Assembly: GCA_015179025.1 (NCBI GenBank) | Contig: WHUX01000008.1 | Coordinates: 186,001 to 250,000 of the forward strand | Direction: 5' to 3' | Length of the DNA: 64,000 nt | From: Terfezia claveryi | Lineage: Eukaryota > Ascomycota > Pezizomycetes > Pezizales > Pezizaceae | Shown: positions 24,263 through 33,701 of the stretch, piece after piece | Layout: every line of letters begins with the position of its first letter | Numbering within the stretch: the stretch's first letter is position 1 | Made by a program: the position numbers and the translations under genes | Notes under the pieces: generated by a model | The model's input: only the letters and a program-made list of their open reading frames with translations | The model's database searches: none | What the model was told of the DNA's origin: nothing

Positions 24263-25094
24263 CTACTTCTTCAGTGGCCAACCTTCAGGCACGATGACGT
24301 CTAACAGTTCGGGCTCAACAAGAATATTCAATTTTTGCCCTAAATCCATGATTTCCTTCTATAACTCACTATATGTCTGGTTGGTTTGTTTGATTTTCTT
24401 CGTCAACAAATCCTTGGCATAACCTTTGGTGACATTTCGTTCGGTCATATATTTCCTGAGTGCTTTTTGAGTCTAGTTAATCTGCTGTTCAATGAATAGG
24501 AATTTTTATTCATCCTGAGCATCTGCATCTCCATCTTCTTCATCCTCGTCCTTGTCCTCCTCTTCTTCTTCTTCGTCCAGGCCTGTTCTCCGTGGAGGTT
24601 TTTTGAGGTGAGCAACGTATACCTCGTATTTATCTTTGCAATGGGATGCAATATCATATAGGTACCCTGATGATTGAGTTTTGAGAAAACTTGAGATGGT
24701 TGACTTGAGTTCCTAGCTGGTAGATCCATCATCCTAAGTCATACCGAGGATGGGTTGGGCTTTGATATTCGTAAGCAAAACTTTAGATCCTTTATTCATT
24801 TCATCTTTAAAAACTGCTTGCCATTTAGACCAAATTGCTTCCAGCTAGTGATCTCACACTTGACCTCGGTCCCGTTGATAACAAGGGGAGATTTTCCCTG
24901 TATGATGGTAAGAAGTGGGATATCTTCTCTTTTGTCAAGAAGGATGGAAAAGGACTGAAATCAAGTGGCAGTTGCTGGGCCCAAGATAGCGTTTTTGGAT
25001 TAGCTTGAACATCCATGTTTTGGAGTCTTGTTTGACTATGAGTCTGTACCATATTGGTAGTATCACGATAGGTATATATGGTTAGTCGAATCAC
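24263..25094 (-). pseudogene. Decayed ORF interrupted by five TAG/TAA codons
   Basis: Reading the minus strand from about 24830 to 24263 in one frame gives a coherent protein: AVFKDEMNKGSKVLLTNIKA, LYDIASHCKDKYEVYVAHL, an acidic DEEEEEEDKDEDEEDGDAD block, TQKALRKYMTERNVTKGYA and LNILVEPELLDVIVPEGWPL. It is broken only by TAG, TAG, TAA, TAG, TAG. Every stop could derive from a Gln codon by C to T. Upstream (24840-25094), GKSPLVINGTEVKCEITSW is in another frame, so at least one frameshift exists. I do not recognise the family. It abuts the copia insertion and the DUF3435 remnant. Confidence 0.5.
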
Positions 25095-25345
25095 AGTGAA
25101 AATAATATGTTATAAATATTCAACGAAGTGACTACCAAATTGGGACTATCAAAATCAAGAACCAAATAGGAAAGTAAATCCTGCCAACTTTCATGCAAAT
25201 AATCAACCGATCTAAATGATAAGGGAGTGCTCCTCATCATACCATGTTCAATTTGTATAAGTAACAATCCCTGCAATCACTAGACAAGTGCTGGGGACGT
25301 TTCGTCAATATCAAGTTATGCTAAGTTGATGTTGTTCAATTTGAA

Positions 25346-25350
25346 GTTAT
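25346..25350. repeat. Target-site duplication GTTAT, left
   Basis: GTTAT immediately precedes the left LTR and matches GTTAT at 30584-30588 after the right LTR. Confidence 0.9.
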
Positions 25351-25633
25351 TGTAAGATTACGAGGTTATGCAGCGAAGGAATCGTGAAGATAATTGATCG
25401 TGTATATTCAGAAGAGGAGAGATATCTAGATATCGCTATAGACTTATTGCTATGGTCCCAGTGTTCTACAGAAGAAATCCCATTTTTCCTACGACATATC
25501 CAGCTCCTTATATCCTGCTTTCCCTAATTGAGACCGGCCTCTTTGGGATCCTTGATCCTACCCTGGTTTCCGCAGAATTCAAACTGTCCTATCTCAGCTA
25601 GCAATGTTTCATGGGCCGAGAGTAATTCCAACA
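25351..25633 (-). repeat. 3' LTR of the copia element
   Basis: Starts TGTAAGATTACG and ends AATTCCAACA on the plus strand, so it has TG..CA ends. It matches 30301-30583 with a single difference. Confidence 0.95.
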
Positions 25634-25652
25634 CTCTCCCCTACTCGAGTGC
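25634..25652 (-). other. Polypurine tract of the copia element
   Basis: On the minus strand the bases just before the 3' LTR read GTAGGGGAGAG, the expected plus-strand primer site. Confidence 0.7.
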
Positions 25653-25696
25653 CCATATATTCATTCCGGCTGTCATAAGTTCTTCTTCCGTCATGT

Positions 25697-27775
25697 CTAG
25701 GATTGGGGTGTCGTAACTGTCGACATCCATCTGTCTTTCCAGCCATTCACAGAGGTCATCGGCAAGAGCTTCGTCAGAAGATCTGCTGGGTTGTCCTTCC
25801 CTGGTATCGTCCGTATCTTCAAGCGCCCTAGTCGTACTTGCTGTCGGAGATAGTGGAATCGGTGCTCTATATGTCGGCTCCTCCATGCGAACTTGGTGGC
25901 TTTGCTCAAATTGTAAGCTCCTTCGCTGTCTGTCACTAAGGTTGGTACATTCGTTATTCCTAGCTCCGAGAGGAATTGGCTCAACCAGGCTGCGTCCTTC
26001 GCTCCTTCGCAGTCGCTGATGTATTCCGCTTCGGTGATTGATAATGTCACGATGTCCTGCCTTTGACTGTACCATCCTATTAGTTGGTTCCCCAGTGTCA
26101 TCAGAACTCCTGTCTGTGATCGGGCTTCCTCCCCTCCGTATGATGCGTCTGCGTATATATTGATTGCCAATTCGTTGGCTTCTGGCTTCTTTAATTGCAG
26201 CCCATCGTACTTTGTCGAGTACAAATACCGCAAGACCTGGAGGGCTGTCTGGTAATGCTTCGGGGTATGATCCTTGGTCCTTCGTCCTAGCAAGTTGACA
26301 TGAATCGAGATCTCGGGTCTCGTCATTCGAGCGATAAAGAGTAACCCCCCTATTACTGACTGGTATTTTGTTACTTCCTCGTGGCTTCCGTCGCTGGTGT
26401 ATTGCTGTGCGTCTAGCGGCAGAGATCGCTTTCCTCCAAAAACACCATGTTGATTGATCTGAGGTAAGAAGCTTTTCGTCATTGATTCTATAAGGCGAGT
26501 TTGTGTCAGTACAACTTGTTCTTTTGACCAATGTAATTCTATTCCAAGCATATTCGAGGGTTTCCCTCGTTTGTCTAGCTCAACTCTTCCTTCAATGCCT
26601 TTCTCTACTTTGTCGAGATCTTCTTCTGTAGGGGCGATTCTGAGGAGATCATCAACATGAGTCCCAATCACAATATCGTGACGTGGGGTAGTGTAGGTTC
26701 CTTCATCTCCTATGCACTGGTGTATTCCGAGTGTGGAGAGGATATCGCAGAGAGTTTTGAACCATTCGTGGCCGGCTTGCTTTAGACCATAGAGAGCTTT
26801 ATCGAGCTTCCAGTACTCAACCTCTCCTTCCTCATTTATGTCGGTAATGTAGACATCATGTTCAAGGAGGGCTTGTAGGTATGCAGCCACAACATCCCAT
26901 TGGCGGATTGCCCAATCTCGGTGGAGGGCAATGACTAGGAGGATTTTGAGCGTTTCAGGGCGCATCATTTGTGCATAGGTTTCGTCATAGTTAACACCTG
27001 CTTCTTGAGTGAATCCTCTCCCAACCTTGCGAGCTTTATATTTCTCGATACTTCCATCTGCTTTTCTTTTGACTAGGTATACCCATTTGGTGTCAACAAT
27101 CCGTGTTCCTTCGGGGATTTCGGATTTATCGATCTTGGTATATACCCCATATCGATTTAATTGCTCTCGTTCTTTTGCTCGAGCTTTAGCCCATTCTGGA
27201 GCCTGTGGAGAGCTGCGGGCTTGCTCATCGGTTGGGTGATCTGGGTCAGCTCCTACTGCGAATATCTTCCTTCGAACTGGCTGTCGCTCTGATTTCCTGG
27301 TTCCGACCATACTTTCCCAATCTCGAGTAGTCTTTCTAGGCTTCTTTATTGGAGGTGGTGCCACGGGCTGGGGAATATCGGTTTCCCTAGGCCCTTCGCT
27401 AGGGGCTTCATCCGGAGATTCTGAGCTGCTAGTCTCCGAATCTCTTATAGGGACTGGTCGGAGGGCGAGCTTAATCTGGCCAGTGTCTGTTCGCACCTGG
27501 TAGCTTTCAAAGCTTTCTGTATAACCAATTATATTGGCTTCATAGCTTCTTGGAGAGAGCTTATCGGAGATATCATAGTTAAAGCAGAGGACTCTTTGTC
27601 CAAATGGTCTTAGCTTTGTCCGCTCGTTTCCGGGTCCTTTTTGAGCATGATTTCGATGGGGGTTTTTCCTTGAAGGTTTTATGGGGAATCCGATTCTTCG
27701 TATAGGCTGCCCAGCTCGAAGCTTTGTCCCACAGGCCTTTAGGTAAGCTGACCCTATTAGAGCGGTCCTACTCAT
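25697..27775 (-). CDS. Copia reverse transcriptase-RNase H polyprotein segment
   Basis: An uninterrupted 692-codon frame. It begins in the integrase C-terminal region, then carries the copia RT blocks TRIVDTKWVYLVKRKADGS, QWDVVAAYLQA, LDKALYGLKQAGHEW and the active-site IGTHVDDLL. RNase H follows with YADASYGG, SITEAEYIS, DSEGAYNLS and RHIEHRFHYLR, ending near IRTIPGKDNPADLLTK. The nominal ATG at 27775 is not expected to be a true start because copia pol is translated as a polyprotein with gag. All catalytic Asp residues I can identify are present. Confidence 0.93.
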   Translation of the reverse strand: MSRTALIGSAYLKACGTKLRAGQPIRRIGFPIKPSRKNPHRNHAQKGPGNERTKLRPFGQRVLCFNYDISDKLSPRSYEANIIGYTESFESYQVRTDTGQIKLALRPVPIRDSETSSSESPDEAPSEGPRETDIPQPVAPPPIKKPRKTTRDWESMVGTRKSERQPVRRKIFAVGADPDHPTDEQARSSPQAPEWAKARAKEREQLNRYGVYTKIDKSEIPEGTRIVDTKWVYLVKRKADGSIEKYKARKVGRGFTQEAGVNYDETYAQMMRPETLKILLVIALHRDWAIRQWDVVAAYLQALLEHDVYITDINEEGEVEYWKLDKALYGLKQAGHEWFKTLCDILSTLGIHQCIGDEGTYTTPRHDIVIGTHVDDLLRIAPTEEDLDKVEKGIEGRVELDKRGKPSNMLGIELHWSKEQVVLTQTRLIESMTKSFLPQINQHGVFGGKRSLPLDAQQYTSDGSHEEVTKYQSVIGGLLFIARMTRPEISIHVNLLGRRTKDHTPKHYQTALQVLRYLYSTKYDGLQLKKPEANELAINIYADASYGGEEARSQTGVLMTLGNQLIGWYSQRQDIVTLSITEAEYISDCEGAKDAAWLSQFLSELGITNVPTLVTDSEGAYNLSKATKFAWRSRHIEHRFHYLRQQVRLGRLKIRTIPGKDNPADLLTKLLPMTSVNGWKDRWMSTVTTPQS

Positions 27776-29043
27776 AGTAAGAATCGTTCAGTTTGCTCGT
27801 TCGATTATAGCATTTGTTTCACTATGCTTCGGGATAGTTTCTTTAGAGGTTATGCCTCGTTGCTTTAGCTCTTCTTGAAGCTCATTGTTGCGGAATTCTC
27901 CTCTCCAGTCTGCTTAGATTTGGCTGACTCGTAGGTTTGTGGCTGCTTCCAGTTTATTGATTATTTCGATTAATGCTTTTCCAGTCTCGCTCTTCTTTCG
28001 AAGGGGCTGTACAGCTATATACCGGCTGAAATCGTCTACAATCACTAGCAGATATCGATATTGTTTGCTAGGAGTGGGAGGTTCGATTGGCCCACAAGGT
28101 CTGTATGGACCCGTTCTAGAAGTCGGTTTGTTCTAATCTGTAGATCTTTGGGCTGCTTGGGTGTAGCTGGTTTGGTGGCCTTCCCTTGTTCACACGCCTT
28201 GCATCGGATCTTCTCTTTCTGATCCTTCGGGTATTCGGGGAGGGTTTTAAGAGTGTTATAGGAAATGTGTCCATACCTTTCGTGCAGGCTGATTACAGCT
28301 TCTTTTTCCTTGATCTTTTTTATCCCTGCTCCCTTCCAGTTTTCGACTGTATTCTCAGGCTTGATCCATATCCCATCAATATCTCGATCCATTTTGTAGA
28401 GTATTTTCCTTCCTGTTTTTAGCTCTACCTTGCCCTTTTTTCCTTGCATGACGAAGTCCTCTAGCATCCGAAGGCCGCTGATAATGTTGCTGTATGTGGG
28501 GTCATATAAGCATTGCTCGTGGCGGATGTTGCGGCCATTGTGTCTGAAGACTAGAGTTCCTATAGTGTGGCAAATGGATTCGGTCTGATCGTGAGCGGAT
28601 ACCTTGATGCTGAGGTTGTGTTGGACATCGGTAAGTCGGTCGTATTCGTTGGTCGTATGGTGGGTGGCTGCTGTGTCATATTCATAACATCCTTCACGTC
28701 CTACCCTTGTTTTCCCAATCCGAACAACCTTGATAGTGACTCCTTCTTCATCAGATTCTTCATTGTCGGATCTTCCTTCTTAGCCTTCTTGACTTTTCTC
28801 TTTTCGCGCTTTTTGGTAAAGCACTCGGATTCTGTGTGGTTGAGTCCTTTCCATCCTTTGCTGATGCAGTAGTCACATCTTTTGCCATTATCTCCTTGAT
28901 CCCGTCCCCTGCCAGCTCCTGTTTGAGCACTACTGGGTTTTGTACCGAATCTCCAGCATTATCTCCTCTCCTTTTCCCCTTTTGCCTACCTGGGACGTAT
29001 GTCTTGAGATGAGTAGTGATATCGCCATAAGTAAGTCCACTCT
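27776..29043 (-). pseudogene. Copia zinc knuckle, protease and integrase region, frame-broken
   Basis: Domains are present but in different frames: zinc knuckle CDYC..NHTESEC (28820-28877), protease DTAATHH (near 28660-28680), the integrase HHCC finger HERYGHIS..CKACEQGK (28180-28300), and the catalytic core with HTDLVG, VIVDDFSRY, ADWRGEF and ERANRTI (27780-28100). Frame changes fall between gag and knuckle, between knuckle and protease and after HTDLVG; a TAA precedes ADWRGEF. A functional polyprotein cannot be read through this segment. Confidence 0.8.
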
Positions 29044-29799
29044 TCATCTGGATATTTTAATAAGAGTATTGTAGTAGGGCGGAAGAGTGGCTAGCAGAAA
29101 CGTCCCTTTGGCTTGGTCGTTTTTGCTTAAGCCTGTCAATATTGTTCCGAATTTTTTAAGGTCGTCTGGGATCGTTCCTCCCAACATGGATCTCATGAAT
29201 CCCCACTTTTTGTCGAACTCGCTAATATGTTCTTCGATTGAACTATTTCTATCGTCATAGCTGAGTTTGATGACTCCAATAAGTAGAGCTCTGAGTGTGG
29301 TGACAGTCTTGCCTTCAAATTTGGCCTTCAGCTCTTTATAGGCTTCATTAGCTGTTCTGGCTAGTCCGATAATATCTACAACCTCTTTCTCGCAATTTCT
29401 TTTCATTGTAAGGATTGCGAAGTTGTTGTCTTTCTTCCAGGCTTTAGCATCTGCATCTCTGGCTTTTCCGGTGGCTGTGGGATCTGGATCTTGGACATCT
29501 CCGGTGACGATTTCCCATATTGTCTCATCTTTGTGTTCATAGCTGCTAAGCGTTTGCTCAATGGATAGTATCCACTGAGCATAGTCCTGTTGTCCGCTAA
29601 GCTTGGGCTCGATCTTTGAGATTGATCGTTCTTTGGACATAGTTGCTGGAGGTGGTGTTGGTGAATCTGGTGGTGGAGGAGGTGGAGTTCTTGCTCTTCG
29701 CCCTCTTCTTCGTTGGACCTGAATGTTGACTGGGAGATTTGGATATTCGACTTCGTGCTCTGATTCGGTTTCTGGGGCTGGTCCTGCTGTGCCGCTCAT
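29044..29799 (-). CDS. Copia gag (capsid-like) ORF
   Basis: 251 codons from ATG at 29799. A proline-rich N-terminus precedes KLSGQQDYAQWILSIEQTLS, the usual start of the UBN2/gag domain of copia elements; LRALLIGVIKLSYDDRNSS and ILTGLSKNDQAKGTFLLATL follow. It ends at a stop in an A-run near 29060 where the next frame resumes with MKSGLTYGD, so a one-base loss probably truncates it before the zinc knuckle. Confidence 0.85.
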   Translation of the reverse strand: MSGTAGPAPETESEHEVEYPNLPVNIQVQRRRGRRARTPPPPPPDSPTPPPATMSKERSISKIEPKLSGQQDYAQWILSIEQTLSSYEHKDETIWEIVTGDVQDPDPTATGKARDADAKAWKKDNNFAILTMKRNCEKEVVDIIGLARTANEAYKELKAKFEGKTVTTLRALLIGVIKLSYDDRNSSIEEHISEFDKKWGFMRSMLGGTIPDDLKKFGTILTGLSKNDQAKGTFLLATLPPYYNTLIKISR

Positions 29800-30135
29800 T
29801 TAGATGAGCGCTGGGTATATCTGGTCGAAGCTTATTAGTTGGTCCTCGTACTGGATTCTTTCGTCCAGTAGAGATGCTTCTGCTTCTTGGGTATCAAGGT
29901 CGGTTAAGAGGTTTCTGAACTCTTGATGGTTTCCTTCTTCTTCTTGGGTTCCTTTCGTCGCTAGTGCCTCGTTGTATAGCCCACTTTTCCGTAATTCCTG
30001 TTCTAGGTATTCGGTGTCTGACAGCGATTCTCTTGGGGTTGTGGTGATTCCTGAAGATTTATTTCCGGAGAGATTTTTGAAGAGTTGCTTGTTCTGACGG
30101 TTTATTTTCTTTGACCAGGATCGGTGTGTAGGCAT
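29800..30135 (-). CDS. Short ORF upstream of and in frame with copia gag
   Basis: 111 codons, MPTHRSWSKKINRQ to FDQIYPALI, then a TAA directly followed by the gag ATG in the same frame. It is acidic and Glu/Gln-rich with no recognisable domain. One base change (CAA to TAA) would separate it from gag, so it may be the original gag N-terminus or a separate leader ORF. Confidence 0.5.
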   Translation of the reverse strand: MPTHRSWSKKINRQNKQLFKNLSGNKSSGITTTPRESLSDTEYLEQELRKSGLYNEALATKGTQEEEGNHQEFRNLLTDLDTQEAEASLLDERIQYEDQLISFDQIYPALI

Positions 30136-30281
30136 ATGTATGCGGAGTTTCGCAGGGTTTCTTTATGTTGCAACGATAGGGCGGCCACGGCTTTTGGGCT
30201 TCTGCTTTCTGAACGGCAGTGTTACTGGATTGGTACCACAGATATCTCAACTGTCTTTTGTTCTTATTGCTTCTTTGCCTT

Positions 30282-30300
30282 GAGCGCCGGGCTCATAACC
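30282..30300 (-). other. Primer-binding site complementary to the anticodon arm of a Met-tRNA
   Basis: Directly next to the 5' LTR, the minus strand reads GGTTATGAGCCCGGCGCTC. Its complement contains CTCATAACC, a CAU anticodon loop with its stem, as in methionine tRNAs. Priming from an internal tRNA half, as in Drosophila copia, is therefore likely. Confidence 0.8.
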
Positions 30301-30583
30301 TGTAAGATTACGAGGTTATGCAGCGAAGGAATCGTGAAGATAATTGATCGTGTATATTCAGAAGAGGAGAGATATCTAGATATCGCTATAGACTTATTGC
30401 TATGGTCCCAGTGTTCTACAGAAGAAATCCCATTTTTCCTACGACATATCCAGCTCCTTATATCCTGCTTTCCCTAATTGAGACCGGCCTCTTTGGGATC
30501 CTTGATCCTACCCTGGTTTCCGCAGAATTCAAACTGTCCTATCTCAGCTAGCGATGTTTCATGGGCCGAGAGTAATTCCAACA
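30301..30583 (-). repeat. 5' LTR of the copia element
   Basis: 283 bp, 99.6% identical to 25351-25633, and followed on the plus strand by the GTTAT duplication (30584-30588). Confidence 0.95.
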
Positions 30584-31093
30584 GTTATGTATGTAGTCGT
30601 TAAGGACTTATCTTTTTTAGTTGAATACGCCTGTATAGCCACATCAAACGGTGTAGTTGTCTATTTTATTTGTTTTATTTTCCTTTGCTGGGAGCTGTTG
30701 TCGCAAAAAGTCCGTATAGCGAAAGATGAAATCTTGGCACAGTGCTATATTAATGAGGGATAGCGCGCTAGTGAGGTCACCCTAGTAAACAGTTTCACAA
30801 CTCATCTCGAATCTCAACATTTTAATAAAGTAACTCTTTCTAAGTGACCCCGGACAGAGTCCCCCCCGCCCCGAGTCTCCTCCAACTCCCCATCTCCCAT
30901 CCCCAGTGACAGACACCCTACTAGCCCTCTCTATAGACTGTCTCTCCCTCACCCCATTACCTCCCTCACCCCCGTGCTCCATCACCCCTCCACCCCCTTC
31001 ACCCCCTTCAACCCTCAACCACCCTCGTGCCCTCCACCCCCTCACCCTCCTCACCTCCACCCACCCCCTTCACTCCCCTCACCCTCCTCACCA
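30584..31093 (+). other. Flank with long CT-rich tract upstream of Crinkler remnant
   Basis: From about 30865 to 31093 the plus strand is almost entirely C and T with recurring CACCC and CTCCAC. It lies immediately upstream of the Crinkler-like start at 31094 and may be its promoter. Long open frames across it (30906 and 30974 starts) are composition artefacts. Confidence 0.5.
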
Positions 31094-33701
31094 ATGCTCG
31101 AACTTAACTGTTTGGTTCTCGGAGAAACTGAGCAAAAACATCTTTACGGTAGAAATCGAGGCCACAAAAAAAGTCTCGATTCTGAAAGATTTCATCGAGA
31201 AAAAGAAGCCCGTCTTCGACCATATTCCCGCTGACTCCCTTATACTTTGGAAATGGAACAAGTCAATTAGTAAGGTTACGGTAGAAGACCTACGTAGCGA
31301 TAACCCACTGGCTCCGACAAAGAAAATCAGCAACGTTTTTAGGGAGGATTCTCTTGAGGAGGAATACACCATATAATTATTCAGGCTCCAATTGGTAAGT
31401 GAGACTTTCATTCCGTTTTGCTTCTTTATGAGTGAAGTTAGCTTTCGGTGGCCATCAGATGAATTTGCTAACATGTGGGATCCGGTATAGATAGCGACGA
31501 CAGTACGGATCCAAAACGACACAAGAGAGGGGGCCATGGGCATTATATTGCTGTGTCTGGACCCCTTTACCCTGGGGATGGCGCATTGAAGTTCCCACCA
31601 TCAAAGAGAGAGCCTTTCAACAAAACGTTTATGCTTGTGCGTAACAACAAACCCATAGTGATTCACGGTCCATACCACAGTGGCAAGACCATGTTTCTTT
31701 GGGAGATGGAGACTTACCTGCAGGATTTTGATATATATCCTGTTTACATATCATTGAATGAGGTGGAGTATGGGGTGGACAAGGAGCTTATCAAACGCTT
31801 CTATAAAATGCTCTCGAGACGCATTTTCCATGAACGCCTGAAGCAGCAGGATTTCATAGACCGACTTGAGACTACGTATGCGTATGATCAGCGTCACCTT
31901 ATCCAAAATGAAATGACAAAACGGAAGTGCCTATGTTTGTTGGTAGATGAGATGCAGGTAATATTTAAATCGACTAAACTCTTAACAGCGAAGCTTTTCT
32001 TTGAGTCACTAGCAAATATGCGGATCCCCTACATCGGTGTTGGGACATTTCAGCTCAGGAATTAAGTTGGAGTACAGAAGAGGCTCGAATTTCGTCACCT
32101 TTCAATAAAGTCGCATTCTTCAGCATGCAACCTCTCACTATCCCAGAAATGGCGGCTATTATTGAGGAGTACAACAAAAATTGGAACTCTCCTATCCCCG
32201 ACCCTCTGCAACTTAGCATCATATCAAAATCTGGAGGCCACGTAGCCTCCTTGATGGCCCTCCTGAGGTTATACGACGAATGTCAGCCAACTATCAAAGA
32301 CTGGAGATTGTAACGGGGGCTCGGGGGGCGTGGCGACCAAGGGGTACGCCTAGACGGGAGGGGCAAGGGGTATCGCACACGTAGGAGGTACTACGTGTGT
32401 GATTGGAGGGAAGGGGGTAGTCACAGACACCTGTCACGGATGTCACGGATATCAGGACCGGCGGGAGACACGCGGAAGATTACTTCCGTGTGTGATGGGT
32501 AGTTTGCTGGGCTGCAGAGTCGTTCGAGGAGGCAAGGGGGTACACGAGGGGGGTGCACCAGCGCAGTGAGAAGCAAGGTCTGTATTTGATATACAAGACG
32601 TTGAATGGGGATCCAACGAGAGTGCGAGAACGAGAAGATATATATACATGGTGGCTCAAAGAGCCAAGACTGACAATGGAATAAGCTTCCCGAGATAGGG
32701 AACCTTCAACCCGAACAAAGACAATAACCATAATAACAACGATAACGAGAGCCAGACGGATTCCTCCGTATGACTCTCAAAAGGGCCAAGGAGAGACGGT
32801 TGTGACAGAGATTGACACTGCAAACGCACTACGAGTTGTTCATGAATGGGGTACAAAAAAAGATTACGCATGATCTTGACAGTAATATCAAATTGTGTGA
32901 TCATGTTCGAGACCTCACACTTAATGGCAACGAACCATGGAATATCGATTTACTTCACCTCAAGAAGTTGGATAAAGCCCTACTTTGTATAGGAGTACTT
33001 ACGATATTGCACAACGGCGACAGTTATATGATGAAGTTTACTAGTAATTTGATTCTCCGTGTTTATGTGGCAGCTATCTTCCCTCCACCCTACACCAACC
33101 CGCTACCAACAATAGAGAGCCCAGTGCAATTACTAAAAATTACACTCTCGCATCTATCACCGAAGCAACTTCTAAACAAACAGATATGTAACAAAACAGG
33201 ACCGTCAGAGAATGCATTCCATGTCGAGCTTTATGCAACACTACGAACCCTTCTACCACTCGAATGGCTATGTTCAAGTGAAGCACGGATAGATAGTCAA
33301 CAAAAGCGTTTAGATCTACTCATACACAAAGACATACACAAAGTAAAAACCAACTGGGCGGGGTTCGACTTAAGGTCAACAAAGTAACAGTAGCCGACTT
33401 CGATGGGGGAATCAAACAGTGCAAGGGATCAAAAGAACACCAAACAACTATTTACCTAGTGAATTTTTACGCCGCAACACAGCAGATACCAACAAACCTT
33501 CCAACGAAGAGAGAAAATGATGTTGTGATTGTCAATGTACAATATAATGATAAGATGAGTTTTCTCTTTGGCTTGGTGGTGAAGAGCAGGTTGTGCGAAC
33601 TATCATAGAATTTTGATCGCAACCAAGTACCTATAGATCTCCGTTGGAGTGGTGCTGATTGGTCTCAGTCAATGGAATGGGCTGCAGCTGGATCATTCCG
33701 A
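31094..33701 (+). pseudogene. Crinkler (CRN)-type effector gene, multiply broken
   Basis: The domain order matches Crinkler proteins: a ubiquitin-like header (MLELNCLVLGE; KKVSILKDFI; FDHIPADSLILWKW; IIIQAPIG), a P-loop NTPase with GPYHSGKT (Walker A, near 31668) and LCLLVDEMQ (Walker B), then MQPLTIPEMAAIIEEY, and a C-terminal nuclease-like region (FHVELYATLRTLL, KRLDLLI). A likely intron lies at 31395-31489. Breaks: a frameshift near 31125, another near 31373, another near 32063, a 499-bp solo LTR at 32309-32807, and a frameshift near 33370. The last recognisable segment runs into the transposon end at 33702. Crinklers are host-directed effectors in several eukaryotes; this copy is non-functional. 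Confidence 0.78.
32309..32807. mobile_element. Solo LTR inserted in the Crinkler gene
   Basis: 499 bp starting TGTAACGGGGGC and ending GGTTGTGACA (TG..CA), flanked by the 5-bp duplication GAGAT at 32304-32308 and 32808-32812. No internal retroelement genes are present, so it is a recombined solo LTR. Its sequence differs from the copia LTR, so it belongs to another family, possibly Ty3/gypsy. Confidence 0.85.

Larger units (their letters stand above)
25351..30583 (-). mobile_element. Ty1/copia LTR retrotransposon, full length, minus orientation
   Basis: A 5233-bp element with two 283-bp LTRs, 5-bp target duplication, primer site, polypurine tract and copia gene order: gag with zinc knuckle, protease, integrase, reverse transcriptase, RNase H. 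The LTRs differ at one position (A at about 25603, G at about 30553), so insertion is recent. The gag-to-integrase part is nevertheless broken by several frameshifts and stops, while RT-RNase H is one open frame of 692 codons. It may have been copied in trans from an already defective template. Confidence 0.95.

Noticed and set aside
24365..24385. TCTGGTTGG inside the decayed ORF
   Set aside because: It reads as part of the coding frame (complement of QTNQTYS codons) and lacks flanking duplication, so it is not counted with the micro-insertions.
30906..31093. Long proline/serine-rich N-terminus upstream of the Crinkler start
   Set aside because: It is a translation of the CT-rich tract; the family start MLELNCLVLGE is at 31094.
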